Shown piece by piece: positions 36,398-45,403 of a stretch of DNA of 64,000 nt; position 1 is the first letter of the stretch; every line of letters starts with the position of its first letter. The translations under genes were made by a program, and so were the position numbers. The stretch is taken from the NCBI GenBank assembly GCA_963790585.1, contig CAWBOY010000004.1:1054001-1118000 (forward strand), read 5' to 3'. Source of the stretch: CAWBOY01 sp963790585. GTDB taxonomy: Bacteria; Planctomycetota; Planctomycetia; Gemmatales; Gemmataceae. The notes under the pieces are model-generated. The model worked only from the letters and a program-made list of their open reading frames with translations, made no database searches and had not been told where the DNA came from.

Positions 36398-36994
36398 TCA
36401 ACCCTTCCACCACTCGACTCGATGCTGAATAAAGTCACGCATACTCTGCGCGGCCTTCTCGACGGTCGGCATCTTACTTTCATCCTCACCCATGTTCTTC
36501 AGGTAAGTGGCCGTCTCTTCGGGCGTCCACAGAGGTAGCGAACGGGCGATCTCTTCGAACTTGCGGACCGTCTCGAAGCCGCAAAGCCTCTTTAACAAGA
36601 CATCTGGTTCGATATGCATCTCGGCGCAAACGAGCTTCCAGGCGTCAGCCTCGACGCAGAGTTTGTAGCCGGTCAAGTGGGCGCGGCGCCGGAGACGTTC
36701 CGTCATTATTCTGTCTTCGAACTCGGTCGACGTTTCATATTTCAACCACAATCCGAGCTGGGTTGAAAAGACGAGCGCGTGATCGAGCTTCTCGGTCATG
36801 TGAAAGAGGGACAACTGCCTGATGCTGTCGCATAGCCCATAGTGGTCGGATATCCGGAAGGCAGGCGTGGGCGCCGAGTCGACCAACCGGGATGCTTCGA
36901 GGTCGTCGTCGCGTCCTAGCGCCGCAAAGAGGAGGGGAACGCGCTCAGATGGAACGAGCCTGTCGTAGAGCCCCGTCAAGGTTTTGGTGTTCAT
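36398..36994 (-). CDS. Conserved protein of unknown function, module C (198 aa)
   Basis: This 198-aa protein (MNTKTLTGLYDRLVPSERVP ... DFIQHRVEWWKG) aligns end to end with the module A protein at 12887, with about half the residues the same. Equal length over this divergence argues for a constrained, functional protein. It has no known domain. It is the last gene of its arm and its ATG overlaps the upstream stop by 4 bp, as in module A. Confidence 0.65.
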   Translation of the reverse strand: MNTKTLTGLYDRLVPSERVPLLFAALGRDDDLEASRLVDSAPTPAFRISDHYGLCDSIRQLSLFHMTEKLDHALVFSTQLGLWLKYETSTEFEDRIMTERLRRRAHLTGYKLCVEADAWKLVCAEMHIEPDVLLKRLCGFETVRKFEEIARSLPLWTPEETATYLKNMGEDESKMPTVEKAAQSMRDFIQHRVEWWKG

Positions 36995-37305
36995 TGCTTT
37001 TCACCTTTCGGCCGTTGTTTGAGGACCATCTCGAGTAACGCCACGCGCGCGGCCAGATTGTTGGTCTCGATCGCCTTGAGAGCGACGGCGGCCAGATGAC
37101 CCATGGCACGGGCCTTTGCGGCCGGCTCCGCAAAGGGATCCGACTGCAACACGGCTGCGGCCTCTTCAAGTAGCTTCAGAATGTCGGCTGGCGTACTCAA
37201 TCGAGGAGGAGTACGTGCCCCGACCGACGACGATTTCTCGCGACGATCCATCGCCGACCGTAGGTGTGCAAGTCTCGTTCGTAAGTTCACGGCGTCTCCT
37301 GTCAT
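36991..37305 (-). CDS. Conserved small protein of unknown function, module C (104 aa)
   Basis: This 104-aa paralogue of the 101-aa module A protein has a shared core STPADILKLLE, DPFAEPAAKARAMGHLAAVA and VALLEMVLKQRPKGEKQ. The start MTGDAVNLRTRL overlaps the restored stop of the preceding HTH gene (ATGA), which fixes both ends. Confidence 0.62.
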   Translation of the reverse strand: MTGDAVNLRTRLAHLRSAMDRREKSSSVGARTPPRLSTPADILKLLEEAAAVLQSDPFAEPAAKARAMGHLAAVALKAIETNNLAARVALLEMVLKQRPKGEKQ

Positions 37306-37677
37306 GGTTGGGCCATTTTGGCCAACATCGCTTCCAAGACGGCTAATCGTTCTCCTAAATCGGCCATCTCACGGAATTTGACGCTCAGCTCCAGGATGGC
37401 CCGCGGCTCCGAGCCGCACGGAAGGCGCGGTGCCTACTTTGAGCAGATCCAGCAATGTTTTGAGGGATTCCGTCCCGGCAGCGGTGAGGCTGCCCGCCAA
37501 GCGTTGCACCATGTCGGTCCGGAGCGCTTGAACCCGGTTACTAAAATCGGGTCGCTTCAGGCGACGATAGAGGGTGCGTTTGTTGACCCCTGCCTGCTGC
37601 GCCGCGTTGTCAACGCTGGCGCCGCAGGCAAGGGCAAGGATGGCCGCGTCAAACTTTGAGGGCTTAGTCGGTTCCAT
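37302..37677 (-). pseudogene. Terminase-small-like HTH protein, frameshifted, module C
   Basis: The ORF starts MEPTKPSKFDAAILALACGA and shows the same HTH as the module A protein, but leaves frame after VRLGAA. Inserting one base in GCCGCGGGCC restores RAILELSVKFREMADLGERL and ends at a TGA overlapping the next ATG at 37305. The break is thus a single missing base, by mutation or sequencing error. Confidence 0.7.
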
Positions 37678-37717
37678 TGGGGCGTACTCCGTTCAAAGTC
37701 ACTGGTTCAACATTGTG

Positions 37718-39064
37718 TCACGAAGCTGCACTTCGCGTCGAAGCAGGCTCTTTCGGGAACGGTGCGCCGGTCTCGGCATGAACCGCTTTCTTGCCTGTGA
37801 ATCTCTGCCATCTGTCAAGGATCACATCGCAGTAAGGCGGATCCAGCTCCATGAGAAACGCTTTGCGTCCCGTCTGCTCGGCAGCGATTAAGGTGGAACC
37901 ACTGCCACCGAAGAGATCCATGACATGTTGTCCTGGCTTCGACGAGTATTCGATGGCCCGAGCGGCCAGCTCGACGGGTTTCTCCGTTAGATGGACCATG
38001 CTCTGTGGATTGACCTTCTTGATGGCCCATAGATCTGTGGCGTTGTTGGGGCCGTAGAAGTGGTGGGCAGCGCCGACTTTCCAACCGTAAAAACACCATT
38101 CGTGGGCACCCATAAAGTCCTTGCGAGTCAGTACTGGATGTTGTTTGTCCCAAATAATGGCCTGGCTGAAATACAGATCGCAGGCCTTCAGGACCGGTGG
38201 ATAATTGCCGACATTGGCGTACCCGCCCCAAATGTAGAACGCGCCTCCAGGAACCAACACACGAGCCAGGTTGCCGAACCACGCGGCCAACAGGTGGTCG
38301 AATTCGGCATCGCTGACGAAGTCATTAGCGAGCGGCCGATCCTTGGCTCGAAGCTTCTTGGTCGTTCGCTTGGACTTTCCGGGATGCCGTTCGACATCGA
38401 AACCCTGATGATGTGTTGCTCCTGGGAATGATGAAAGCCCCGCGGCTATGGCATTGTTGCTACGTGGCTCAACTTTGACGTTGTACGGCGGATCCATATT
38501 TCCAAGGTGGATCAAGGCACCACCAAGTAAGCGATCGACATCTTCGGGCTTACTCGAATCTCCACAAAGCAAGCGGTGCTTCCCCAGGATCCACAGGTCA
38601 CCAAGCTTGGTTAATGCCTCGTCGGGTGGCTCGGGTACATCATCAGGATCGATTTGTCCGTCCGTGGTGGGTGGATCCATCAACCGAGCCAGATCGTCAC
38701 CCGAGAATCCCGTAAGGTCGAGCTGAAAATCCATCTCTTGCAGAGCGGCCAACTCGACCGACAACTTGGGATCGTCCCACAACGACAGTGTTGCGGATTG
38801 GTTGTCGGCAATGCGATAGGCCTTGGCCTGGGCTGGCGACAACCCGACCGCCACGTGGACTGGCACCTCGTCCATGCCGAGCTTCAGCGCTGCCTTGTAG
38901 CGGGTATGCCCGACAACGATGACTCCTTCCTCGTCGACGACAATCGGTTGGCGAAAGCCAAACTCCTGGATCGACTTCGCGACTCCATCGACGGCAGCCT
39001 CATTTTGCCGTGGGTTGTTTGGGTACGGTCGAATGGTCGTGATGGGGCGTAGTTCAACTTTCAT
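37718..39064 (-). CDS. ParB-domain / DNA methyltransferase fusion, module C
   Basis: This 448-aa protein has exactly the module A length. The ParB-like N-terminus reads KVELRPITTIRPYPNNPRQN and GHTRYKAALKLGMDEVPVHV. The methyltransferase has NMDPPYNVKVEP (DPPYN) and MDLFGGSGSTLIAAE in beta-class order. A TPKD-type target region lies between them. It is intact and clearly diverged from the module A copy, so both may still be active, perhaps with different target sites. It is divergent from the decayed HARE-HTH gene at 39270. Confidence 0.85.
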   Translation of the reverse strand: MKVELRPITTIRPYPNNPRQNEAAVDGVAKSIQEFGFRQPIVVDEEGVIVVGHTRYKAALKLGMDEVPVHVAVGLSPAQAKAYRIADNQSATLSLWDDPKLSVELAALQEMDFQLDLTGFSGDDLARLMDPPTTDGQIDPDDVPEPPDEALTKLGDLWILGKHRLLCGDSSKPEDVDRLLGGALIHLGNMDPPYNVKVEPRSNNAIAAGLSSFPGATHHQGFDVERHPGKSKRTTKKLRAKDRPLANDFVSDAEFDHLLAAWFGNLARVLVPGGAFYIWGGYANVGNYPPVLKACDLYFSQAIIWDKQHPVLTRKDFMGAHEWCFYGWKVGAAHHFYGPNNATDLWAIKKVNPQSMVHLTEKPVELAARAIEYSSKPGQHVMDLFGGSGSTLIAAEQTGRKAFLMELDPPYCDVILDRWQRFTGKKAVHAETGAPFPKEPASTRSAAS

Positions 39065-39269
39065 GACTGCAATCCTCGAGTCCGTGGGAAAAATCAGGCT
39101 CCTTCCTACAAATTCGCCACGGTCGAAGTCAAAATGACGCCGTCGATTTTCGTAATTCCGATCGCTTTTCCGGATGCTGGCCTTCAGGTCATCGGCGCTG
39201 CGAGGTAACTGTGTTGTCGTTGCGGGCGTTGCCTGCTTTGGAAAAACCAGTTTGAACGGAGACGTGAAA

Positions 39270-39813
39270 ATGGCTCAGAATAAGATCCTGCCCGGTGCTT
39301 TCCGTGCGAGCCAGGAGACGATTCCCGTCATAAAGATCGGGACTCGGGTTCGTTCCAGCGAAGATCAGGTCGAGGGCTGCATCGTTTGGGCGAATGCGGT
39401 GTCGGTGAAGATTAAGTGGGTTGATGGCGAGCAGGTGACGTGGAAACGAGCGGAGCTGGCCAGCAAGGGTTTGGAATTTCTGGATCCTGCGGACGAGCCG
39501 AAACCACACAGTGCGGAACCGGCAGCTACGGAGTCAGGACCTATGAAAGCGGTGGAATCCGACCAGGTAGGCGACAATCCGCAGAAGAAGATGAGTCGCT
39601 CTTGACGCGGCGGCCAAAGTCCTGGCCGAATCCAAGAAGCCGATGAGCTGTCAGGAGCTAATCGATGTAATGGCGATCCAGAATTACTGGAGCTCTCCTG
39701 GTGGCAAAACGCCTTCGGCAACGCTTTACAGCGCCATTTTGCGCGAGCTGGCCAAGGGTGAGGAATCTCGATTCGTTAAGGTTGGACGCGGCATGTTCGC
39801 CCATAAGTCATGA
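39270..39813 (+). pseudogene. HARE-HTH-like protein, frameshifted, module C
   Basis: MAQNKILPGAFRASQETIPV begins a 5' part with the SH3-like segment (GTRVRSSEDQVEGCIVWANA) and stops at 39605 after KKMSRS. The next frame continues DAAAKVLAESKKPMSCQELI ... FVKVGRGMFAHKS, ending at 39813. One or two extra bases near 39597 account for the break. The promoter palindrome of modules A and B is degraded here. Confidence 0.7.
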
Positions 39814-39839
39814 GACACGCCAATGCCAACGGCACTACA

Positions 39840-40230
39840 AACGCCACATCTTTCAGAAGCCTCAATCGTTGAAAGCCTTACTGAGGCGGGGTCTCATGGG
39901 CCCCGCCAGTAGCGGCGAAACCCGACCACGTCGTTTTGGATCACCGACGGCTCGGCGCTGGCCAAACTATCCTCCGGCCGGCGCTCGGTTTGACGTTGGT
40001 GGAGGCGCCAATGGATGATGAGCTCGCGAAATCGTTTCTGCGCCAGGGAACATAAGGTCTGGTGCGATCGGCGATACGCCTCTGCCACTGGCGCGGTAGT
40101 TCAACGAAGGCGAATCAACTGCCGCACTGGAACGCCTAGGCCACGAGTTGGCAGGTCAAAAGTCTACTGGCAGCAGCCAACTTGGCCCGGGTCCGGATTG
40201 CGTACACGAAACAGGTGAACCTATGGAAAG
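39840..40230 (+). pseudogene. Decayed RecA-like ATPase, module C
   Basis: Only pieces remain: FQKPQSLKALLRRGLMGP then ASSGET (the P-loop GPAGSGKT has become GPASSGET), and after a large internal deletion MDDELAKSFLRQGT and VKSLLAAANLARVRIAYTKQ-like sequence in shifting frames. The Walker A and B residues are lost, so no function is expected. Confidence 0.7.
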
Positions 40231-40422
40231 CTGAGAACGCCAGGCATTCTGATCTAGAGCACCACACGCTGGTTGGCGAGTCCAAAGCGCAATGACAAGC
40301 AATCAATCGTACTGGTTTCTCGGGAAGCCCCACGTCGGGGCTTCCGTCTGTTTGGATCTTTGCAAAGGCCGCCAACAATCCAGCAAATAAGGCCAAAGTC
40401 GTGGGAACCTTGTGCCTACGAA

Positions 40423-42723
40423 TCATTTGGCAACCTCTACCGCCAATTGCTTAATAGGCTTGCGCCAGGAAACGCTTGGCTCACCTTCGAGTGCGTCTGC
40501 GACAAGATCTTCGAGCTCAACTGACCTGCTTTGCACCGTGGCTTCGCGCGCATTCATGGCCGTTTGAACTTGTCCGGCTAGGTCCGCCTCGCGAAGGATC
40601 CGTTCGCGCGTGTTCTCTTCAATTTGGTCGCGCAGGCTATTCCTGAGATAATCGGTCATCACCGCTTGTGGCGGTATCACCTTGCCCTCGCCATGCTTGG
40701 CCATTTTCTGATCGAGCCACTCGATGAACTGCGGCGAAGTCATGGCATTCAGCTCGATACGCTTGGTCTGCAACCACTCCGCCCACTCCGGAGACACATA
40801 GCTGGCAACCGGCTTTTGTTTCTTCGAGTCGTTCAAGGTCTCCACGGGCAAACCCATCGCCAGACCTTCCTCCGGTTCCAAGCCAAGGTTGATAATTTCG
40901 ACACTCCGCTCTGGCCTAGAGCGAGTGGCCTCTTGCAACGCCTGCACGATTCCCGTGCCATAGGCATCGCCATCGTGAATCACGAAAAACAGGATCTCTT
41001 CATCCGTATCACCGAGCAGATCGATGATGTCCTTGGCCGCTTTCGTCGCATGCCCTTTGGAGGTCAACAGAGCGCAATCATGCCGCTCCGGCCAGTTCGC
41101 TGCTTGAAGAACCGGGAACAAGCCCTCTTTCTCGCAATAAAGGATCTTGTTGAATGTCCAATCCGGTCGCTCGTACCTCTCGACCGATAATGTCCCTAGC
41201 GGAATCGTCGTCTTCAAGTGCGGGTGGTAAAGAACACCGCGATCGTCTCGATACATTCCCGGGATATCGCCGTTCTCGGTTTCATAGTCGGCGATCACCT
41301 TGGCAAACCAATCGTAGTTGGGTTCCCGGTTGCCAAACGCCTCGAGAAACCGCGGTCGGATGGCATAGAAAAGCTGACGTAACGAGAAGCGATACTTTCC
41401 CGAGCCGCTGGCATGAGCAATGGCGTTCGGCAGGTGGGCGTAGATCACGTCGTTCTGGTTAATGTTCTTGCTCGAGGGATTGGCCTTTTGGCATTTCCGA
41501 GAAGCTTTCGTGACCACTTTCGCGATGTCGGGGAGGAAGCGATTCAAGTCGGGTTCTTTGCCAGTGGACGTGATCGGCATGTACGGGATCTGGATGTTGA
41601 TGACTAGGTTCACTGGTTTCCTACCCACAGTGAAACGATGGCCGAGGTTACAACCGAACAGAGAAAGGAGCGTCTTCTCCTTGGACCGCTCGACATGCAC
41701 AGGGCCCGTGACCGGAGTCCGGTTCACGAGTACGATAAGCGAATCCTTGCCCTCCTCCGAGGGATTGCACCAAGCCTCAACCGTGTACGGCAACAAGGCA
41801 CTCAGAGTTCCCCGACCGGGCTTTAGCTCCAAGGTGCCAAGCGCGTTCGCGTAGCTACCGTGAATCTCTTTGTTCAACAGCGCAAGTCGGCCGGGTGGAA
41901 CAGGTTTACAAGCAGACCGAGCAATTCGCAGGAGACTCTCGGCTTCCTCGAAAGTAAGCGATGTGGCCGATTTGCCGAGGAAGTCTTGAGCGATCGCGCT
42001 GGCTCGACCGCTGCAACCCTCGAACTCTTGGATGATCCTGTGTACGGTTTGTTGACCGGCTGCTTTGAGAAGTTCAAAAAAGGCATCGGCGTCATACCAC
42101 CATGCCGAGGTTTTGCCGGCATAGATCGGCTTCAGACCGGCCGCATGGATGGCTGCTTCCGCCCAAGTCAGAAAGTGGGTGTCTTGCGGTATACCATCGC
42201 CCAAGCGGACTTCGATGCGTGTCCCTCGCTGACGCATGTTTTTGCTAGACGTGACCGTGGTCTCTCCGGTATCCAGAGGAGTGAGCGTCAGCTTCCGGCC
42301 ATTGGTCATAACACACAAACTGCCCGCGGATGCGAACACGGCACCCGCAACGACACGTAGGCCATTGCCAAGCGCCCCGCGCGTTGGGAGTCGAATCACT
42401 TTCGAGGAGACCAGCGGTCGCCCAAAAGAGAATAGTCTTGCGACCCGCTCTGGGCCACCTGGAATGCCAGGTCCGTTATCTTCGATGAAAAAGACGCCAT
42501 CGGGGAGTTCACCGACTGTGCAAGATCCGCTGGCATCGAGAGCATTGTCGGCCAGTTCCTTGGCGACGAGCCGCCTTAGGCATTCGGGAGGGACACCGGA
42601 TAATTGAGAGATGCAGCTGACGGTGCGGAACAACGTCCAGTCATCGCGCTCGAAGATCAGTCCGGAGCTGATGTCGTTGGCTTGCTGAAGAACCGTATCG
42701 CTCACAGGCACTCCTTTTACCAT
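40423..42723 (-). CDS. Single-chain type IIB DNA topoisomerase (Topo VIII-like)
   Basis: This 766-aa protein is a B-A fusion. The N-terminal GHKL ATPase has KELADNALDA (55-64), EDNGPGI (81-87) and TRGALGNGLRVV (114-125). The transducer includes VLVNRTPVTG near 331-340. The C-terminal half is TopoVIA/Spo11-like: a winged helix with SLRQLFYAI (447-455), whose Tyr453 matches the catalytic RDxFY position of Spo11/TopoVIA, and a Toprim domain with CEKEGLF (530-536), TSKGHA and HDGDAYG (583-589). All key residues are present, so an active enzyme is plausible. Topo VIII is known from plasmids and integrated elements in archaea and bacteria. It is convergent with the decayed ATPase of module C and followed upstream by origin-like repeats. 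Its task may be plasmid or element decatenation. Confidence 0.85.
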   Translation of the reverse strand: MVKGVPVSDTVLQQANDISSGLIFERDDWTLFRTVSCISQLSGVPPECLRRLVAKELADNALDASGSCTVGELPDGVFFIEDNGPGIPGGPERVARLFSFGRPLVSSKVIRLPTRGALGNGLRVVAGAVFASAGSLCVMTNGRKLTLTPLDTGETTVTSSKNMRQRGTRIEVRLGDGIPQDTHFLTWAEAAIHAAGLKPIYAGKTSAWWYDADAFFELLKAAGQQTVHRIIQEFEGCSGRASAIAQDFLGKSATSLTFEEAESLLRIARSACKPVPPGRLALLNKEIHGSYANALGTLELKPGRGTLSALLPYTVEAWCNPSEEGKDSLIVLVNRTPVTGPVHVERSKEKTLLSLFGCNLGHRFTVGRKPVNLVINIQIPYMPITSTGKEPDLNRFLPDIAKVVTKASRKCQKANPSSKNINQNDVIYAHLPNAIAHASGSGKYRFSLRQLFYAIRPRFLEAFGNREPNYDWFAKVIADYETENGDIPGMYRDDRGVLYHPHLKTTIPLGTLSVERYERPDWTFNKILYCEKEGLFPVLQAANWPERHDCALLTSKGHATKAAKDIIDLLGDTDEEILFFVIHDGDAYGTGIVQALQEATRSRPERSVEIINLGLEPEEGLAMGLPVETLNDSKKQKPVASYVSPEWAEWLQTKRIELNAMTSPQFIEWLDQKMAKHGEGKVIPPQAVMTDYLRNSLRDQIEENTRERILREADLAGQVQTAMNAREATVQSRSVELEDLVADALEGEPSVSWRKPIKQLAVEVAK

Positions 42724-43700
42724 AGACTCATCGAACCGCCTCTATCCGTCATCAAAGTCCGTTAGGACCGCTGGCTTCGGCAACGCGGGTTCACCGCCTT
42801 CGTCGCCGTGCTTTTCCTTCGGCCAGGAGACGATTTTGAAAATTCGTCGAATTTGGAAGGTTGTCCACAAGCCGCCGACCTGCCAAAATCGTGGTTTTTT
42901 GGAAATCGACCCTAAAGGCATTCCGGGATACCGAGAGACTTAAGCCCTGAATTCTTCCAAACGAGGTGATTGCGCGAGGTTGTCCACAAGCCGCCGATCT
43001 GCCGAAACGGTGGTTTTGGGGGCGTGTGACAGTTTGTGACACGCTAAAACCACATAAGCGATCGTTGCTATCTTCAAATTTCCTGTGCTCCAGAGCCAAG
43101 GTGATGAGGTATTATACCATCCTATGACATGGCTGCATACACATTTTACCTGAACGTAAGGCTATACAGCAAATACAGTTGCGTTATAGCACTTGCAGCG
43201 GCTGGATTTTTTGTCCACTAGTCGTCTTCGCGGTCGATTGGAGGGGGTGGAGGGGACGTACCTGGCACTTCCGGAGCCCTAATTATGAGAGAAAAGTCGG
43301 GTATTTGTGACACGGGTGTGACATTTTGTGACAAAACGCCCTTAGCCCGGTCGGATCGGGGCCCGGGATTCGGGTCGTTGAGAGCACTGATCCTGTCCAT
43401 TTCTGAAGTACGATTAGCCCACCACGGCTACTCCTGGAGAAGCCGCCTAGGCTCGCAAAACCCCATGAAATACGGCGAATGCGCCCTTGCCGAACGCCTG
43501 CGAATAATGGGAGTGGAGGCTCGGTGCGCTCCCGCTCTGCAGGCTGTTCGCTGCCAAAGGTAGGAGCGAAGAACGTACCGGCCTAATTATGAGAAAGATA
43601 GCCCCGGAGGTGACATTTCGGCGGCAAAGTGTCACGAAACCACCGAAATCGGGTCGAAACCGGTCTAAAACCGCGCTATTTCGAGCGAAAATGACACGCC
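42724..43700. other. Apparently non-coding stretch with DnaA-box-like and GTGACA repeats
   Basis: No credible gene was found. A 41-bp imperfect direct repeat (AGGTTGTCCACAAGCCGCCG, then CTGCC...GTGGTTTT) lies at 42858-42898 and 42977-43017. Each copy holds TTGTCCACA, the form of DnaA box used in high-GC bacteria. GTGACA/GTGACAC motifs recur at about 43025-43045, 43305-43335 and 43608-43635, partly as inverted pairs (TTTGTGACAAA). CCTAATTATGAGA repeats at 43278 and 43583. These are features of plasmid origins or iteron-like control regions. Confidence 0.45.
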
Positions 43701-44099
43701 TCAGGAGGCCAGTCGGGCCCACATCCGCCGCTGCTTGTTCCAATCTACCGCTGCCGCAACTGGTTGCAGATCCCGAAGAATGATCCCCGCACGCCCGCGC
43801 TCTGTCCTTGGCAAGAACAAGATCGCCTCCTGAATGTCGGGCGCCAGGTTCACCAGATTCAAGATCTGCGTGATCCGCGCTCGGCTCACCTGACCCAGCC
43901 GAGCAAGCTCGGCGAAGGTGGTGACCGTGCCCGAGCGAACGAGGTCGTCCAAACGGATGGCCAGCGCCATGAGCTTGGCGACGTGGGGTAGGCGGCCTTT
44001 TGGGATGTCGATGCGGTCCGGAGTAGATCCTGCCTCGACGCCAGTGCTGCGATCCCCGAAGCGGATTTGCCGCTCGATAGTGCGAGAGGTGGGGATCAT
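43701..44099 (-). CDS. HTH protein (KorB/ParB-type), recombinase-associated
   Basis: This 132-aa protein has a central HTH (TTFAELARLGQVSRARITQI, about 60-79) followed by LVNLAPDIQEAILFLP, a common pattern in KorB-like and ParB-like DNA binders. Its ATG overlaps the recombinase stop by 4 bp, so the two are coupled. It is likely a regulator or directionality partner of the serine recombinase; no direct evidence exists. Confidence 0.65.
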   Translation of the reverse strand: MIPTSRTIERQIRFGDRSTGVEAGSTPDRIDIPKGRLPHVAKLMALAIRLDDLVRSGTVTTFAELARLGQVSRARITQILNLVNLAPDIQEAILFLPRTERGRAGIILRDLQPVAAAVDWNKQRRMWARLAS

Positions 44100-45403
44100 G
44101 GTGTCTCCTCGGTAAGGGCGAGTTCGTTGGCGAGCGATGCCGAAGCAGCGGGTAGGAATTGAATGGACAGCTTGCCGGTGCCTCCGTGGTAGTGGACGGC
44201 TTGCAGAAGTTGACCGATCGCGTGGGCCTGCTCGTGCGGCGCCAGCGTTTGCCAGGCGGGATCTACACCAAGGCTTTCTGCATCCCGGTTGTTGCCACGC
44301 CGGACAAAATCAATCTCTTGCACCACATACTTCTCGATCTCGCCCGCAGGAATCGACTTCGACGGACACTGGTCCCAGCCCCGTTTCTGGGCGTTGGTGC
44401 AAACGTAGTAACGATAGCGGCGATTACCGCGCCTGGTATGACTTGGTGTCATGCTGCAACCGCAGGCGGCACAATGCAGCAGCCCCTTCAGCAAGAAGCC
44501 CTGCATGTTCCGGCCAGGACCGCCGCCACTTCGACCATTCCGCTGAAGCAGCGATTGGACCTTCTGCCATGTTTCAGCATCGATGAGTGCCGGGTGTTCT
44601 CCATCGTGGACCTCGTTCTTGTAACGCACCTTGCCGATGTAGACGACGTTGGACAGCAGGCGATGCAACGCCGTCTTGCTGATCGGCCCACCGCCGCTGT
44701 CATGGCCTGCTCGCGTCTGCCAACGCTTATTGGTCCAATCACGGCGTTCCAATTCTCGGATAACTGGGAGCAGGGCGCCATGATCGAGGTAGAGCTGGAA
44801 GATGGCCCGAACCTGGACAGCTTCATCCTCGTTGACGATGAGCCGTGTGCCATGTGCGTCGATGTCGTAACCCAAAATGGGAGCTCCGCCTGACCATTTG
44901 CCTTTGCGACGAGTGGCCGCGACCTTGTCGCGTGTTCGTTCGCTGATGATCTCGCGTTCGAATTGGGCGAAACTGAGCAGCACATTCAGGATCAGCCGCC
45001 CCATTGAAGAGGCGGTGTTGAACTGTTGCGTGACCGAGACGAAGGCGACCTTGTGCTTGTCGAACCGCTCCATGAGGCGGGCGAAGTCGAGGAGCGATCG
45101 ACTCAAGCGGTCCACCTTGTAAACCACCACGCAGTCCACGAGACCGGCTTCGATGTCAGCGATCAGTCGCTGAAGGGCAGGGCGTTCCAGGTTGCCACCG
45201 GTGAAGCCGCCATCGTCGTAGGCCTTGGGCAGGCAGATCCAGCCTTCATGCGTCTGACTCTTGATGAACGCCTCGGCGGACTCCCGCTGGGCATCAAGGG
45301 AGTTGAACTCCTGCTCGAGGCCCGCCTCGGTCGATTTGCGGGTGTAGATAGCGCAGCGGACGGTCGACCGTGGTTGAGTCGCGGTGGTTGGCTTGCGGGT
45401 CAT
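44096..45403 (-). CDS. Large serine recombinase
   Basis: In this 435-aa protein the N-terminal resolvase domain includes IYTRKSTEAGLEQEFNSL with the nucleophile Ser near residue 25, VVVYKVDRLSRSLLDFARL and the ISERTRDKVAATRRKGKW junction. A Recombinase domain follows (PISKTALHRLLSNVVYIGKV). A zinc ribbon (LLHCAACGCSMTPSH ... YYVCTNAQK ... CPSKSIPA) comes next. It catalyses site-specific integration or inversion through a Ser-DNA intermediate. Length is typical for the compact planctomycete and proteobacterial members. It sits between the DUF2924 gene and the HTH gene with ATGA overlaps on both sides. No attachment sites could be identified by eye. Confidence 0.9.
   Translation of the reverse strand: MTRKPTTATQPRSTVRCAIYTRKSTEAGLEQEFNSLDAQRESAEAFIKSQTHEGWICLPKAYDDGGFTGGNLERPALQRLIADIEAGLVDCVVVYKVDRLSRSLLDFARLMERFDKHKVAFVSVTQQFNTASSMGRLILNVLLSFAQFEREIISERTRDKVAATRRKGKWSGGAPILGYDIDAHGTRLIVNEDEAVQVRAIFQLYLDHGALLPVIRELERRDWTNKRWQTRAGHDSGGGPISKTALHRLLSNVVYIGKVRYKNEVHDGEHPALIDAETWQKVQSLLQRNGRSGGGPGRNMQGFLLKGLLHCAACGCSMTPSHTRRGNRRYRYYVCTNAQKRGWDQCPSKSIPAGEIEKYVVQEIDFVRRGNNRDAESLGVDPAWQTLAPHEQAHAIGQLLQAVHYHGGTGKLSIQFLPAASASLANELALTEETP

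Noticed and set aside
43285..43783. ORFs in the origin-like stretch (43285-43563, 43447-43743, 43589-43783)
   Set aside because: They overlap repeated non-coding motifs on both strands and show no protein-like pattern.
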